Shown here: in pieces, positions 17,464 to 25,874 of the stretch
Layout of the letters: every line of letters starts with the position of its first letter
How positions within the stretch are numbered: the stretch's first letter is position 1
Source of the DNA: Thiocystis violacea
GTDB taxonomy: Bacteria; Pseudomonadota; Gammaproteobacteria; Chromatiales; Chromatiaceae
Assembly (NCBI RefSeq): GCF_016583565.1
Contig: NZ_NRRF01000050.1
Location: 1-33,903 of the forward strand
Reading direction: 5' to 3'
DNA: 33,903 nt
Program-made: the position numbers and the translations under genes
The notes under the pieces: model-generated
What the model was told of the DNA's origin: nothing
Databases searched by the model: none
The model's input: only the letters and a program-made list of their open reading frames with translations

Positions 17464-18996
17464 ATGAGTCTGTCCAGGCCGAGCAGCACGAGGATTCGGC
17501 TCCTCGGTTATGCGGCGACCATCTTCCTCAGCTCGGCCCTGCTGCTCGTCCTGGAGATCGTGGCCGGGCGCCTGATCGCGCCCTATGTCGGGGTCTCGCT
17601 CTACACCTGGACCTCCATCATCGGCGTCATCCTGGCCGGACTCTCGCTGGGCAACTGGCTCGGCGGCCTTTGGGCGGATCGCGGCGCGCGCGAGCCCCAG
17701 GCGGGTCTGGTGCTGGGCCTCGCCGGTGTCTATTGCCTGTTGAGCCTCGCCCTGCTCCCCTGGGTCGGCGGCCTGGCGCAATCGCAGGGGCTTAGCCTGC
17801 TGAGCGCCAGCTTCCTCCTGGCGGCCGTGCTCTTCGCGACACCCGCGGCGCTCATCGGCGTCGTCACACCCTTGCTGACGACGCTGGCACTGCGACTGGA
17901 CGACCGGACCGGGCACGTCGTCGGCCGCATGCACGCGCTAGCGGCCATCGGGAGCATCCTGGGGACCTTTCTCGCCGGCTATTGGCTGATCCAGACGTTC
18001 GGTACCAGGACGCTGATCTTCGGCGTCGGCGCCCTCTTGATCGCCCTGGGGGTGGCCTATCTGCGCCTCGGCTCGCAGCCCCTGCTCGTGGCGGTCGTGG
18101 GCGCGGCGCTCGGCGCGACGGGACTGGTCGTGCTGAAAGACGGCCTTGCGACCAGCTGCGAGCGCGAGAGCGCCTACTTCTGTATCCGGGTCGCCGATCA
18201 CAGCGCGGACGCGCCCTTCGGCGAGGCACGCGGCTTGGTGCTGGATCACCTGCTCCACGGGATCAACCACGCCGAGGTTCCAGAGCTGCTCATCGCACCT
18301 TACATCCAGGCACTCGACGAGCTAGTGCACGCCCACGTCCAGGCGGCCGATCGGCACGGCCTGAACTGGTTCTTCGCCGGCGGAGGGGCCTACTCCCTGC
18401 CGCGCGCCGTCAAGGCGATGAGCCCCCAGGCGCGGATCACCGTCGCCGAGCTGGACGAGGCCGTGACCCAGACGGCGCGCGAGCGCCTCTTCGTCAGCAC
18501 CGACGACATGCGAATCCTTCACCAAGACGCCCGCTTGGCGCTCCAGCAGAGCCGCGAGCGCTACGACGTCATCATCGGGGATGTCTTTCATGACCTGGCA
18601 ATTCCCTACCACCTGGTGACACGCGAGTTCGTTGCCCTGGTCCACCAGCGGCTCCGGCCGGATGGCATCTATGCCATGAACCTGGTGGACGCCTTCCCGG
18701 ACCCCAGACTGCTCAAGGCGGTCATCAAGACGCTGAGAGCCGAATTCGCTCAGATCGACATCTGGATGGAGGGTCCGCCCGAGGCGAACCGGGTAACCTT
18801 CGTCATCACGGCCACGGACGTCGCGCGTCTACCAGACCGCGTCGAGGCCCAGCACGGGCTGGAGCGCAGCTGGCAGCGCGTGACCGACATGGTCGACCGG
18901 GTCGGCGTCCCCATGGACGAAATTCCCCTGCTGACGGACGACTTTGCCCCGGTGGAGAGCCTGATTGCCGGGCTCCTGACCGGCGACAATCGATAA
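17464..18996 (+). CDS. Membrane fusion of MFS-like part and spermidine synthase-like domain
   Basis: This 510-residue protein has an N-terminal membrane part of about seven or eight helices (15-225), then a soluble Rossmann-fold domain (about 285-435) like spermidine synthase: FFAGGGAYSLPRAVKAM binds the cofactor and VAELDEAVTQTAR is the acidic strand end; the later YDVIIGDVF region corresponds to the polyamine-site loop. Similar proteins are called 'fused MFS/spermidine synthase', but polyamine synthesis is unproven for this branch. I cannot confirm the full set of putrescine-binding residues. The gene is preceded by a weak AGGA site. It is followed by the RMD1 gene after 116 bases. Confidence 0.85.
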   Translation: MSLSRPSSTRIRLLGYAATIFLSSALLLVLEIVAGRLIAPYVGVSLYTWTSIIGVILAGLSLGNWLGGLWADRGAREPQAGLVLGLAGVYCLLSLALLPWVGGLAQSQGLSLLSASFLLAAVLFATPAALIGVVTPLLTTLALRLDDRTGHVVGRMHALAAIGSILGTFLAGYWLIQTFGTRTLIFGVGALLIALGVAYLRLGSQPLLVAVVGAALGATGLVVLKDGLATSCERESAYFCIRVADHSADAPFGEARGLVLDHLLHGINHAEVPELLIAPYIQALDELVHAHVQAADRHGLNWFFAGGGAYSLPRAVKAMSPQARITVAELDEAVTQTARERLFVSTDDMRILHQDARLALQQSRERYDVIIGDVFHDLAIPYHLVTREFVALVHQRLRPDGIYAMNLVDAFPDPRLLKAVIKTLRAEFAQIDIWMEGPPEANRVTFVITATDVARLPDRVEAQHGLERSWQRVTDMVDRVGVPMDEIPLLTDDFAPVESLIAGLLTGDNR

Positions 18997-19112
18997 GGGC
19001 AGAGCACGCTGCCACGGACTGGCGGAACCGACCGGCGATCCCGCGGCGGCTGGAGACCCAAGGCCGACCCCCGCATCTCTACGCAGGAGAACAACGTTGA
19101 AGGAGACGAACC

Positions 19113-19919
19113 TTGTGTAGCTCGAGCACCTCGACGAGCACGGAAACCATCACCGCACGCGCCATCCTCGTGGGTCGCTACCTGGACCTCCGGCGACTCG
19201 AGCGGCTGGAGCCACTGGGAACCAATCCGCTCCTCATCGCCTTGGGGGAGCAGGGGCACGCCGTGCTGCTGAGATCGGGCGCCGTGGTGCTCTTCGCGGT
19301 CGACCCCACCGCGGAGGCGGCCTTCATCGCTCGGATCGGCCCGGCCATCGAGAATCCGCTGGAGCTCTACGAGCGCGAGCAGCTCGACATCAGCATCGAT
19401 CCGAGCCGTCTCGAAGGCATCGATCGGGATCACCTGATCCTCTCGAACGGCGACCTCGCCCGCCTGCAGGTCATCGCCGACATCCTCGGCAAGAGCGTGC
19501 TGCTCGCGGCGCAAGAAGGGCGCGTCGCCCGCGCCTTCGACCGCATCGCGCCCCTGGCGGATCGGCTGCAGTCGCACGGACAGGGTGCGAGCAATGCGCG
19601 CACCCTCGTCCGCCACATCGGCGAGGCGCTCGCCATCCAGCAGGACATGGTGGGGCGCGGCGAGGTCGGCGATAAGCCGGAGATCCTCTGGGAGCGCCCG
19701 GACCTGGAGCGGATCTTCCTCAATCTGGAGGCCGAATATGAGATTCGCGAGCGGCAGCTGGCGCTGGAGCGCAAGCTCAGCCTCATCAACGACACCGCGG
19801 GCACCCTCCTCGACCTGCTGCAGAGCAAGCGCAGCCTGCGGGTCGAGTGGTATATCGTCATCCTCATCGTCGTCGAGATCGCGCTGACCCTCTACGAACT
19901 CTTCGTGCACGGGAGCTGA
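19113..19919 (+). CDS. RMD1/YagE family (DUF155) protein
   Basis: This 268-residue protein has a soluble N-terminal part and one C-terminal transmembrane helix (about 245-263) that ends in a short tail, as in yeast RMD1 and bacterial DUF155 members. Conserved segments include VDPTAEAAFIARI, HLILSNGDLARLQVIADILGKS and the region around ERKLSLINDTAGTLLDLLQ just before the membrane helix. The molecular function is unknown in bacteria. The start is the rare TTG at 19113, chosen because AGGAG lies seven bases before it and no in-frame ATG lies nearby; GTG at 19115 is followed at once by a stop. The protein is probably anchored in the inner membrane by its tail. Confidence 0.85.
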   Translation: MCSSSTSTSTETITARAILVGRYLDLRRLERLEPLGTNPLLIALGEQGHAVLLRSGAVVLFAVDPTAEAAFIARIGPAIENPLELYEREQLDISIDPSRLEGIDRDHLILSNGDLARLQVIADILGKSVLLAAQEGRVARAFDRIAPLADRLQSHGQGASNARTLVRHIGEALAIQQDMVGRGEVGDKPEILWERPDLERIFLNLEAEYEIRERQLALERKLSLINDTAGTLLDLLQSKRSLRVEWYIVILIVVEIALTLYELFVHGS

Positions 19920-19947
19920 CAGAACTGATTTCCACCCAGGAGATGGC

Positions 19948-20019
19948 ATGCGCACTTCATCCAAATACCTGAATTTTATTGCATCCTTCGTGACTCAGCG
20001 CTCCGCTCGCGCTGACTGA
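19948..20019 (+). CDS. Possible 23-residue leader peptide before moeB
   Basis: A short ATG frame of 23 codons (MRTSSKYLNFIASFV...) has AGGAG six bases before it, better than anything at moeB. It ends one base before the moeB ATG. The stretch is AT-richer than its surroundings. It could be a leader peptide or simply chance. The peptide has no obvious run of regulatory codons. Confidence 0.35.
   Translation: MRTSSKYLNFIASFVTQRSARAD
19995..20015 (+). promoter_or_regulatory. Hairpin in the moeB leader
   Basis: Perfect 7-bp arms TCAGCGC/GCGCTGA flank a 7-base loop, ending five bases before the moeB start codon. In mRNA it would cover the place where a ribosome-binding site is expected; none is visible in that place. 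Translation of the short upstream frame would unfold it, which would couple the two. Confidence 0.45.
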
Positions 20020-20020
20020 C

Positions 20021-20767
20021 ATGAACGATCAAGACCTACTCCGCTACAGCCGCCAGATTCTGCTGCCCGGCTTCGGTATCGAGGGACAGGAGCGGCTGCG
20101 CGCATCGCGCGTGCTGATCGTCGGACTGGGCGGGCTCGGATCGCCGGTGGCCATGTATTTGGCGGCGGCCGGCGTTGGGCGGTTGCTGCTGGCGGATTTC
20201 GATGCCGTGGATCTCTCGAATCTGCAGCGGCAGATCGTCCACGCCTCGGACCGGATCGGCATGCCCAAGGTCGACTCCGCCATGGTGACGCTCAAGGCGC
20301 TGAATCCCGAGGTCGAGCTGGTGCCCGTCAAGCCGAGTCTGACCCCGGAACGCCTGCCGGAGCTGGTCGGCCAGGTCGATCTGGTCGTCGACGGCTGCGA
20401 CAACTTCCCGACGCGCTTCGCGATCAACGCCGCCTGCTTCGCGGCCGGCGTGCCCCTGGTGTCAGGGGCCGCCATTCGCACCGAGGGGCAAGTCTCCGCC
20501 TTTTCCGGACGGGCCGGTGGCCCCTGCTACCGCTGCCTCTACCCGGACGACGGCAGCCTGGATGAGACCTGCTCGGCCAATGGGGTCCTGGCGCCCGTCG
20601 TCGGCATCATCGGCAGCGTCCAAGCGACGGAGGCGATCAAGATCCTCACGGGCTTCGGCACCCCGCTGTTCGGTCGCCTCTTGCTGCTGGACGCGGCCGC
20701 GATGGAATGGCGCGGCCTGCGGCTGCCGGCGGATCCCGCCTGCCCGATTTGCGCGGCACGCGGATAG
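20021..20767 (+). CDS. moeB: Molybdopterin-synthase adenylyltransferase MoeB
   Basis: This 248-residue E1-like enzyme shows the nucleotide-binding GLGGLGSP (35-42), the acidic strand end LADFDAVDLSNLQRQ, a Cys in DETCSANGVLAPVVG (C184) and a zinc site made of C169, C172, C241 and C244. Length and the CSANGVLAPVVG motif match MoeB better than ThiF. It would adenylate the C-terminal glycine of MoaD. HesA-like or other sulfur-carrier partners cannot be excluded. No moaD or other molybdopterin gene is adjacent. It lacks a good ribosome site and may depend on the leader frame just upstream. Confidence 0.9.
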   Translation: MNDQDLLRYSRQILLPGFGIEGQERLRASRVLIVGLGGLGSPVAMYLAAAGVGRLLLADFDAVDLSNLQRQIVHASDRIGMPKVDSAMVTLKALNPEVELVPVKPSLTPERLPELVGQVDLVVDGCDNFPTRFAINAACFAAGVPLVSGAAIRTEGQVSAFSGRAGGPCYRCLYPDDGSLDETCSANGVLAPVVGIIGSVQATEAIKILTGFGTPLFGRLLLLDAAAMEWRGLRLPADPACPICAARG

Positions 20768-20803
20768 AGGCCGCGGACTGAGCAGGCACCCCTGGCGCAT
20801 CCC

Positions 20804-20823
20804 GCGAGGACGGTCGTCCTCGC
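20804..20823 (+). terminator. Possible terminator hairpin after moeB
   Basis: Nine-base arms GCGAGGACG/CGTCCTCGC separated by GT form a strong GC hairpin 37 bases beyond the moeB stop. It is followed by AACTTTGCTT, a weak T-rich stretch. An intrinsic terminator is plausible but not certain. Confidence 0.45.
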
Positions 20824-20918
20824 CAGAACTTTGCTTGGCGTCCGCTCCGGGCGCGGGTGCTTCAGAGGCGGGATTGCGCTATCGTGACGCATCTCTTACC
20901 GATGGGGTGACGTTGCCC

Positions 20919-21455
20919 ATGCGCTTCGAAGTCAGCCAGGCCGAGATCAAGAAGGCCAATGTCCCGCACGAACTCTTCCTCACCAATCTGATCGGCAACC
21001 ACATCCTCATGGCGGTCGGCCTCGGCGGTCTGGCGGGGAGCTTTCCCTGGGTCATGGCGATCGTGCCGGGCATCTCCTTCAGCATCCTCTTCTTCACGCT
21101 GTGGCGGGCACGTCGCTCGTTCGGACGCGACCCCTGGTACGTGATGTGTCATTGGCAGCTCTGCGCGCGCCGCAGCCGCATCTTCCTGCTGATGCTAAGC
21201 CTCCTACTGCTCGCCGGCTTGGCTGGCTGGGCCAGCTATACCTATGGCGGAATGATGAAGGAGGCGGTCTGGGCGCTGGTCGCCGGCACCGGAATCCTGC
21301 CGGTGATGGTGACCATCCTGGTGCTGGTGATGGTGGAATCGGATGCGCTCTATCACGCCAGTCAGGCGAAGCTCCCGAGCTGGGTGGTCGAGCGCTTTCC
21401 CAACCCGGACGCCCGGATCCTCCATGAGGAGGAGTCAGGCGCGCACGGCCTATGA
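20919..21455 (+). CDS. Membrane protein of unknown function
   Basis: This 178-residue protein has four hydrophobic segments (about 30-48, 50-66, 90-107 and 120-142) and a soluble N-terminus with conserved-looking charged residues (SQAEIKKANVPHE) and a basic loop (RARRSFGRDP). The C-terminus is charged. I do not recognise the family. The ATG at 20919 is preferred because it gives a compact N-terminus; GTG at 20907 is possible. The 3' end overlaps the convergent dsbA by six bases. It lies about 150 bases after moeB and a hairpin that may end that transcript. Confidence 0.7.
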   Translation: MRFEVSQAEIKKANVPHELFLTNLIGNHILMAVGLGGLAGSFPWVMAIVPGISFSILFFTLWRARRSFGRDPWYVMCHWQLCARRSRIFLLMLSLLLLAGLAGWASYTYGGMMKEAVWALVAGTGILPVMVTILVLVMVESDALYHASQAKLPSWVVERFPNPDARILHEEESGAHGL

Positions 21456-22070
21456 CGCGGCGCCGAGTTCCTGCTTCACCAGGCTGTCCAGGATCTGGAA
21501 CAGCCGCTCCTGACCAGCGGCTTGACTCGGACCCGTGCGGTACTTGCCGTTGACGATGATGGTCGGGACGCTGTCGATGCCGTAGCGGCTCGACATCTCC
21601 CTGGCCTTGCCCAGCTCGGTCTCGACCAGAAAGGACTCGTAGTCGGAGCGGAACTCATCCTTGTCGAGGCCGACCTCGCCCGCGAAGTCCACCAGCTGAT
21701 CTTCCGTCATGATGTTGCGGTGCTCCTCATGCAGGGCCTTGAAGAGCGCCTGATGGAAGACCTCCAGCTTGCCCATCGCCTGAGCCGCGTAGAAGGCGCG
21801 CGCGTGCGCGTCCCAGCGCCCGCCCGTGCCCGGCATGCGGCGAAAGGTGACACCCTCGGGAAGCTGCTTGACCCACTCGCTCAAGGCAGGCTCCAGATGC
21901 CAGCAGTGCGGGCAGCCATACCAGAAGACCTCCAGTACCTCGACCTTCTCGCCGGTCTCCGTCGGCTGGGGCTGGATGAGACGGCTGTAGTCGATTCCTT
22001 CATCGAAGGCCCACACCTGCGCGGCCAGGGCGAGACCGCACAACAGACGCAAGACGAAGGTTCCGGGCAT
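21450..22070 (-). CDS. dsbA: Thiol:disulfide interchange protein DsbA
   Basis: This 206-residue periplasmic oxidoreductase has a signal peptide (about 1-21, VWA then FDEG), the active site CPHC (53-56) in FWYGCPHCWHLEP, and the cis-proline in DSVPTIIVNG. It introduces disulfides into secreted proteins. The start at 22070 is chosen to give a compact signal peptide; ATG at 22088 is also in frame. The gene begins 55 bases after ubiA on the same strand. Its stop overlaps the end of the unknown membrane protein gene. Confidence 0.93.
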   Translation of the reverse strand: MPGTFVLRLLCGLALAAQVWAFDEGIDYSRLIQPQPTETGEKVEVLEVFWYGCPHCWHLEPALSEWVKQLPEGVTFRRMPGTGGRWDAHARAFYAAQAMGKLEVFHQALFKALHEEHRNIMTEDQLVDFAGEVGLDKDEFRSDYESFLVETELGKAREMSSRYGIDSVPTIIVNGKYRTGPSQAAGQERLFQILDSLVKQELGAAS

Positions 22071-22125
22071 CTTGAGACTCCTCTTCAATGGTGCTTGGCG
22101 GCAATGGCGCTTGGCGGCGGGTCGA

Positions 22126-23034
22126 TCAACTGCCGGTCAGGATGTAGTCCATGACCAAGCCGACGAACACGACCATGCCGAAGTAGTTGTTGTTCAGGAA
22201 GGCTTGAAAGCAAAGACCGGGTACCCGGTCCCGGATCAGAATCTGCTGATAGAGCGCGAACGCGGCCGCGGCCACAAGCCCGGCATCGTAGACCAGCCCG
22301 CGCCCGGCCTGCTGCCCGATCCACAGGAGCATGGCCAGCATGACCAGCTGCAGGAGGCCGATCACGAGCCGATCCCAACGGCCGAACAGAATGGCGCTCG
22401 ACTTGATGCCGATCTTGAGGTCGTCTTCGCGGTCGACCATGGCATATTGGGTGTCGTAGATGAGCGCCCAAAGGAGCGTCGCGACGAAGAGCACCCAGGC
22501 GTAGAGGGGAATGGCCTCGGTCACGGCCATGAAGGCCATGGGGATGGCCCAACCGAACGCGGCCCCGAGAAACAGCTGGGGCACATGGGTGAAGCGCTTC
22601 ATGAAGGGATAGATCACCGTCAGCAGGACGGCGACCACGGAGAGCGCGACCGTCTGCCAGTTCAACTGCAAGACCAGCGCGAAGGCGACCAGGCAGAGCA
22701 CGACGAAGACCGCCACCGCCTCCCGCGGCGTCACATCCCCCGTGGCGAGCGGCCGCTGATTGGTCCTGGCGACGTGGCCGTCGAAGTTGCGGTCCGCATA
22801 GTCGTTGATGGCGCAGCCGGCGGAGCGCATCAGCACCACGCCCAGCACGAAGATGAGCACCAGGGTCCAGGGCGGGTGCCCCTCGCCCGCCAACCAGAGC
22901 GCCCAGAGCGCCGGCCACATCAGCAGAAAGATGCCGATCGGGCGATGCAGACGGACGAGAAGATAGTAGCTGTAGAGACGCGTACGCCACGAGGTGGGTC
23001 GTTGTTGGCGGACTTTTAGCTCGGGAAGGGTCAT
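22126..23034 (-). CDS. ubiA: 4-hydroxybenzoate octaprenyltransferase UbiA
   Basis: This 302-residue membrane prenyltransferase has about eight or nine hydrophobic segments and the two aspartate-rich motifs: NDYADRNFD and YDTQYAMVDREDD. The segments RPIGIFLLMWPALWALW and VIYPFMKRFTHVPQL match UbiA closely. It attaches the polyprenyl tail to 4-hydroxybenzoate in ubiquinone biosynthesis. The start at 23034 (MTLPELK) is preferred over the TTG at 23046. It lies downstream of recG with 173 bases between and upstream of dsbA. No ubiC is present. Confidence 0.95.
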   Translation of the reverse strand: MTLPELKVRQQRPTSWRTRLYSYYLLVRLHRPIGIFLLMWPALWALWLAGEGHPPWTLVLIFVLGVVLMRSAGCAINDYADRNFDGHVARTNQRPLATGDVTPREAVAVFVVLCLVAFALVLQLNWQTVALSVVAVLLTVIYPFMKRFTHVPQLFLGAAFGWAIPMAFMAVTEAIPLYAWVLFVATLLWALIYDTQYAMVDREDDLKIGIKSSAILFGRWDRLVIGLLQLVMLAMLLWIGQQAGRGLVYDAGLVAAAAFALYQQILIRDRVPGLCFQAFLNNNYFGMVVFVGLVMDYILTGS

Positions 23035-23207
23035 GTGATGCTGCAATGGCTCATAGCGTGGCGCACCGGCACCGGCCAGGGTGCGATCGGACCGGCCGCC
23101 TGGGGCTGGGACTCGAGTGGCGCCGATTATGGCACAGCCCCGCCTCCAAGATGACCCGGGCGCCGGCCGGGAAACGGTCGGGCGGCACGCGCGGCTCGGC
23201 GCGGACC

Positions 23208-25316
23208 TCAGACCTGGCCGTAGACCTCGCGAACACCCAGCCAGCGTGCGATCAGGGGGTCGACCGCCTCGGCATGCCGCGCGAGCACCAGATCAGCCGC
23301 CTGCTGGGCCGCCGCCGTGAGATGCGAATCGCGCACGGGGTCGGCGACGCGCAGCTGGATGGCCCCCGTCTGACGGGTCCCCAGCACCTCGCCGGCACCA
23401 CGGATGGCCAGATCGCGCTCGGCGATCTCGAAGCCGCTCGTCGTGCCGCGAATGATCGCGAGACGCTCGCGCGCCACCTCCGAGAGCGGCGCGTGATAGA
23501 GCAGCAGACAGTGGCTCTCCACCGCCCCGCGCCCGACCCGCCCCCTGAGCTGATGCAGCTGCGCGAGCCCCAACCGCTCAGGGTTCTCGATGATCATGAG
23601 GCTCGCGTTGGGCACGTCGACGCCGACCTCGATCACCGTGGTCGCCACCAGCAGATCCAGGGCGCCCGCCGCGAAGTCCGCCATGACCGCGTCGCGCTCG
23701 GCCGCCTTCAAGCGGCCGTGGACCAGCCCGACGCGCAGCCCAGGCAGTCCCTCGCTCAGCTGACGGGCCGTCTCCTCCGCCGCCTGGCACTCCAGCACCT
23801 CGGACTCCTCGATCAGGGTACAGACCCAATAGGCCTGGCGGCCCTGGGCGCAGGCGCTCATCACGCGCTCCATGACCTCGGCCCGGCGCGTGTCCGGCAC
23901 CGCGACGGTGGTGATCGGGGTGCGCCCCGGCGGCAGCGCGTCGATGACGGAGAGATCCAGATCCGCATAGAAGGTCATGGCGAGCGAGCGCGGGATGGGC
24001 GTCGCCGTCATGATGAGCTGATGGGGCGATCCGCCGTCCCGGCCGCCCTTTTCGCGCAGCTTCATGCGCTGATGGACGCCGAACCGATGCTGCTCGTCGA
24101 CGATGACCAGCCCCAGCGCCTGGAAGCACACCTCATCCTGGAAGAGCGCGTGGGTACCGACGATGAGTCGGGCCGCGCCCGAGGCGATGGCCTCCAGCCG
24201 CTCGCCGCGCTCGCGCCCCTTGTGGCGGCCCGCCAGCCAGAGCGGCTCGATGCCGAGCGGCCGCAGCCAGGCGCCGAGGTTGCGCAGATGCTGCTCCGAG
24301 AGCAGCTCGGTCGGCGCCATAAGCGCGGCCTGGTAGCCACACTCCAGCGCCTGCAGTGCCGCCAGGGCCGCGACGATGGTCTTGCCTGCACCGACATCCC
24401 CTTGCAGCAGACGCTGCATGGGCCTTGGCTGGCTCAGATCCGAGGCGATCTCGGCCATGACACGCTCCTGCGCCGCCGTCAGGGCGAAGGGCAAGGCCGC
24501 CCGCAAGCGCGTCTGGAGACGCGCATCGCCCCGCAAGACCGGCGCCACCGCCTGACGCTGCGTCAGACGCAGACGCCGCAGGCTCACCTGATGCGCCACC
24601 ATCTCCTCGAAGGCAAGCCGCAGAAACGCCGGGTGGCGGCGCTCCAGCAAGGCGTCCAGGCTGGCCTCCAGCGGCGGTCGATGCAGATAGCGCAGGGCCT
24701 CGGCCAGCGTCGGAAGGCCCTGTTGGACCAGGGTCTCGGGCGGGAGCAGATCGACCGGACTCAGAGGCGACACCTGCGCGAGCGCCTGCTCCGTCAGACC
24801 GCGCCAGGTGGCCTGCTGCAGCCCCTCGGTGGATGGATAGATGGGCGTCAGCGCCGCCTCGGTCTCATCCTCGGCCTCACGCCTCAGCCGATACTCCGGA
24901 TGGATCATTTCGAGCGAGGACGGCCCCTGTCTCACCTCGCCATAGCAGCGCAGGCGCTCGCCCGACTTCAGCGAAGCCGCCTGCTGCGTGGAGAAGTGGA
25001 AGAACCTCAGGAGAATGGCGTCTCCGTCGCCATCGACGACCAAGACCTTCAACGACCGACGCCGTCCCGCGCCGATTTCGGCGTCGCGGATCTCACCTTC
25101 GATCAGCGCCTCCATCCCCGGACGCAGCGCCCCGACCGGCACCAGGCGCGTGCGATCCTGATAGCGAACCGGCAGGTGGAACAGGAGATCCTGCACGCTC
25201 TGGATCCCGAGCTTGGCCAGCCGTTCGGCGACCTTGGGACCGACACGTTTGAGGGATTGGACGGCGACCTGATCCAGGCTGTGGACAGACGGCACCGCTG
25301 TGGCGATTTGTGTCAA
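23208..25316 (-). CDS. recG: ATP-dependent DNA helicase RecG
   Basis: This 702-residue superfamily 2 helicase has an N-terminal wedge region (about 1-180) with the typical QDLLFHLPVRYQDRTR, Walker A GDVGAGKT, the DEQH box in IVDEQHRFG, TATPIPRSLA and the later QLRGRVGRG motif. RecG remodels stalled forks and moves branched DNA. The start is probably TTG at 25316; GTG at 25295 also fits, and the family N-terminus would still be complete. No strong ribosome site is seen. It diverges from yjbQ across 80 bases. Confidence 0.95.
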   Translation of the reverse strand: MTQIATAVPSVHSLDQVAVQSLKRVGPKVAERLAKLGIQSVQDLLFHLPVRYQDRTRLVPVGALRPGMEALIEGEIRDAEIGAGRRRSLKVLVVDGDGDAILLRFFHFSTQQAASLKSGERLRCYGEVRQGPSSLEMIHPEYRLRREAEDETEAALTPIYPSTEGLQQATWRGLTEQALAQVSPLSPVDLLPPETLVQQGLPTLAEALRYLHRPPLEASLDALLERRHPAFLRLAFEEMVAHQVSLRRLRLTQRQAVAPVLRGDARLQTRLRAALPFALTAAQERVMAEIASDLSQPRPMQRLLQGDVGAGKTIVAALAALQALECGYQAALMAPTELLSEQHLRNLGAWLRPLGIEPLWLAGRHKGRERGERLEAIASGAARLIVGTHALFQDEVCFQALGLVIVDEQHRFGVHQRMKLREKGGRDGGSPHQLIMTATPIPRSLAMTFYADLDLSVIDALPPGRTPITTVAVPDTRRAEVMERVMSACAQGRQAYWVCTLIEESEVLECQAAEETARQLSEGLPGLRVGLVHGRLKAAERDAVMADFAAGALDLLVATTVIEVGVDVPNASLMIIENPERLGLAQLHQLRGRVGRGAVESHCLLLYHAPLSEVARERLAIIRGTTSGFEIAERDLAIRGAGEVLGTRQTGAIQLRVADPVRDSHLTAAAQQAADLVLARHAEAVDPLIARWLGVREVYGQV

Positions 25317-25396
25317 GGTTCTTGTCTTGGTCTAATTCCGGCGCACGACCCCTAACCGCCCCGCTGGGAGCCAGAGCCCATGATCGAGCCACGCCC

Positions 25397-25813
25397 ATGA
25401 TGGAGCAACACAGACTGACCCTTCAGACCCGCGGCCGCGGGACCTACGACATCACCCGCCAGGTGCGAGACTGTGTCCGCGGCACGGGGCTGCGGATCGG
25501 GCTCTGCCACATCTTCGTTCAGCACACCAGTGCCTCGCTGGTGCTCTGCGAGAACGCGGACCCCACCGTGAGGCGCGACCTGGAGGCCTTCATGTCGCGG
25601 CTGGTGCCGGACGGCGACCGCTTGTTCGATCACACCGACGAGGGACCGGACGACATGCCGGCCCACCTGCGCGCCATCCTCACCAACATGGACCTGACCG
25701 TGCCCGTGCGCGACGGCGACTGCCTGCTCGGGACCTGGCAGGGCATCTATCTCTACGAGCACCGCGCGCATCCGCATCAACGGCGCATCACGCTGACCAT
25801 CAACGGCGACTAG
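25397..25813 (+). CDS. yjbQ: YjbQ family protein (secondary thiamine-phosphate synthase type)
   Basis: This 138-residue single-domain protein has the YjbQ/UPF0047 motifs: LCHIFVQHTSASLVLCENADP in its first half, then AHLRAILTNMDLTVPVRDG and LGTWQGIYLYEHR. These histidines line a conserved pocket. Some members show weak thiamine-phosphate synthase activity, but the physiological role is unclear. The start is the ATG at 25397; ATG at 25400 is adjacent. It converges on mltB across a REP-like palindrome. Confidence 0.9.
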   Translation: MMEQHRLTLQTRGRGTYDITRQVRDCVRGTGLRIGLCHIFVQHTSASLVLCENADPTVRRDLEAFMSRLVPDGDRLFDHTDEGPDDMPAHLRAILTNMDLTVPVRDGDCLLGTWQGIYLYEHRAHPHQRRITLTINGD

Positions 25814-25819
25814 ACGGCT

Positions 25820-25856
25820 GGACGCCCCGCCCTCGCGGCGAGGGCGCCGCTCCCAC
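25820..25856. repeat. REP-like palindrome between convergent genes
   Basis: The core hairpin has 8-bp arms CGCCCTCG/CGAGGGCG around CGG at 25828-25846. Its minus-strand flank begins GTGGGAGCGGC and ends in GCCGCGA, the layout of gammaproteobacterial REP elements. It lies between two convergent stops and may also reduce read-through. No RAYT gene is in the window. Confidence 0.6.
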
Positions 25857-25874
25857 GCAGCCTCACCCAATCAC

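Noticed and set aside
23046..25355. Long plus-strand open frame of 769 codons opposite recG
   Set aside because: It is the antisense shadow of recG in GC-rich DNA; its product is repetitive in Arg, Gln and Leu with no domain.
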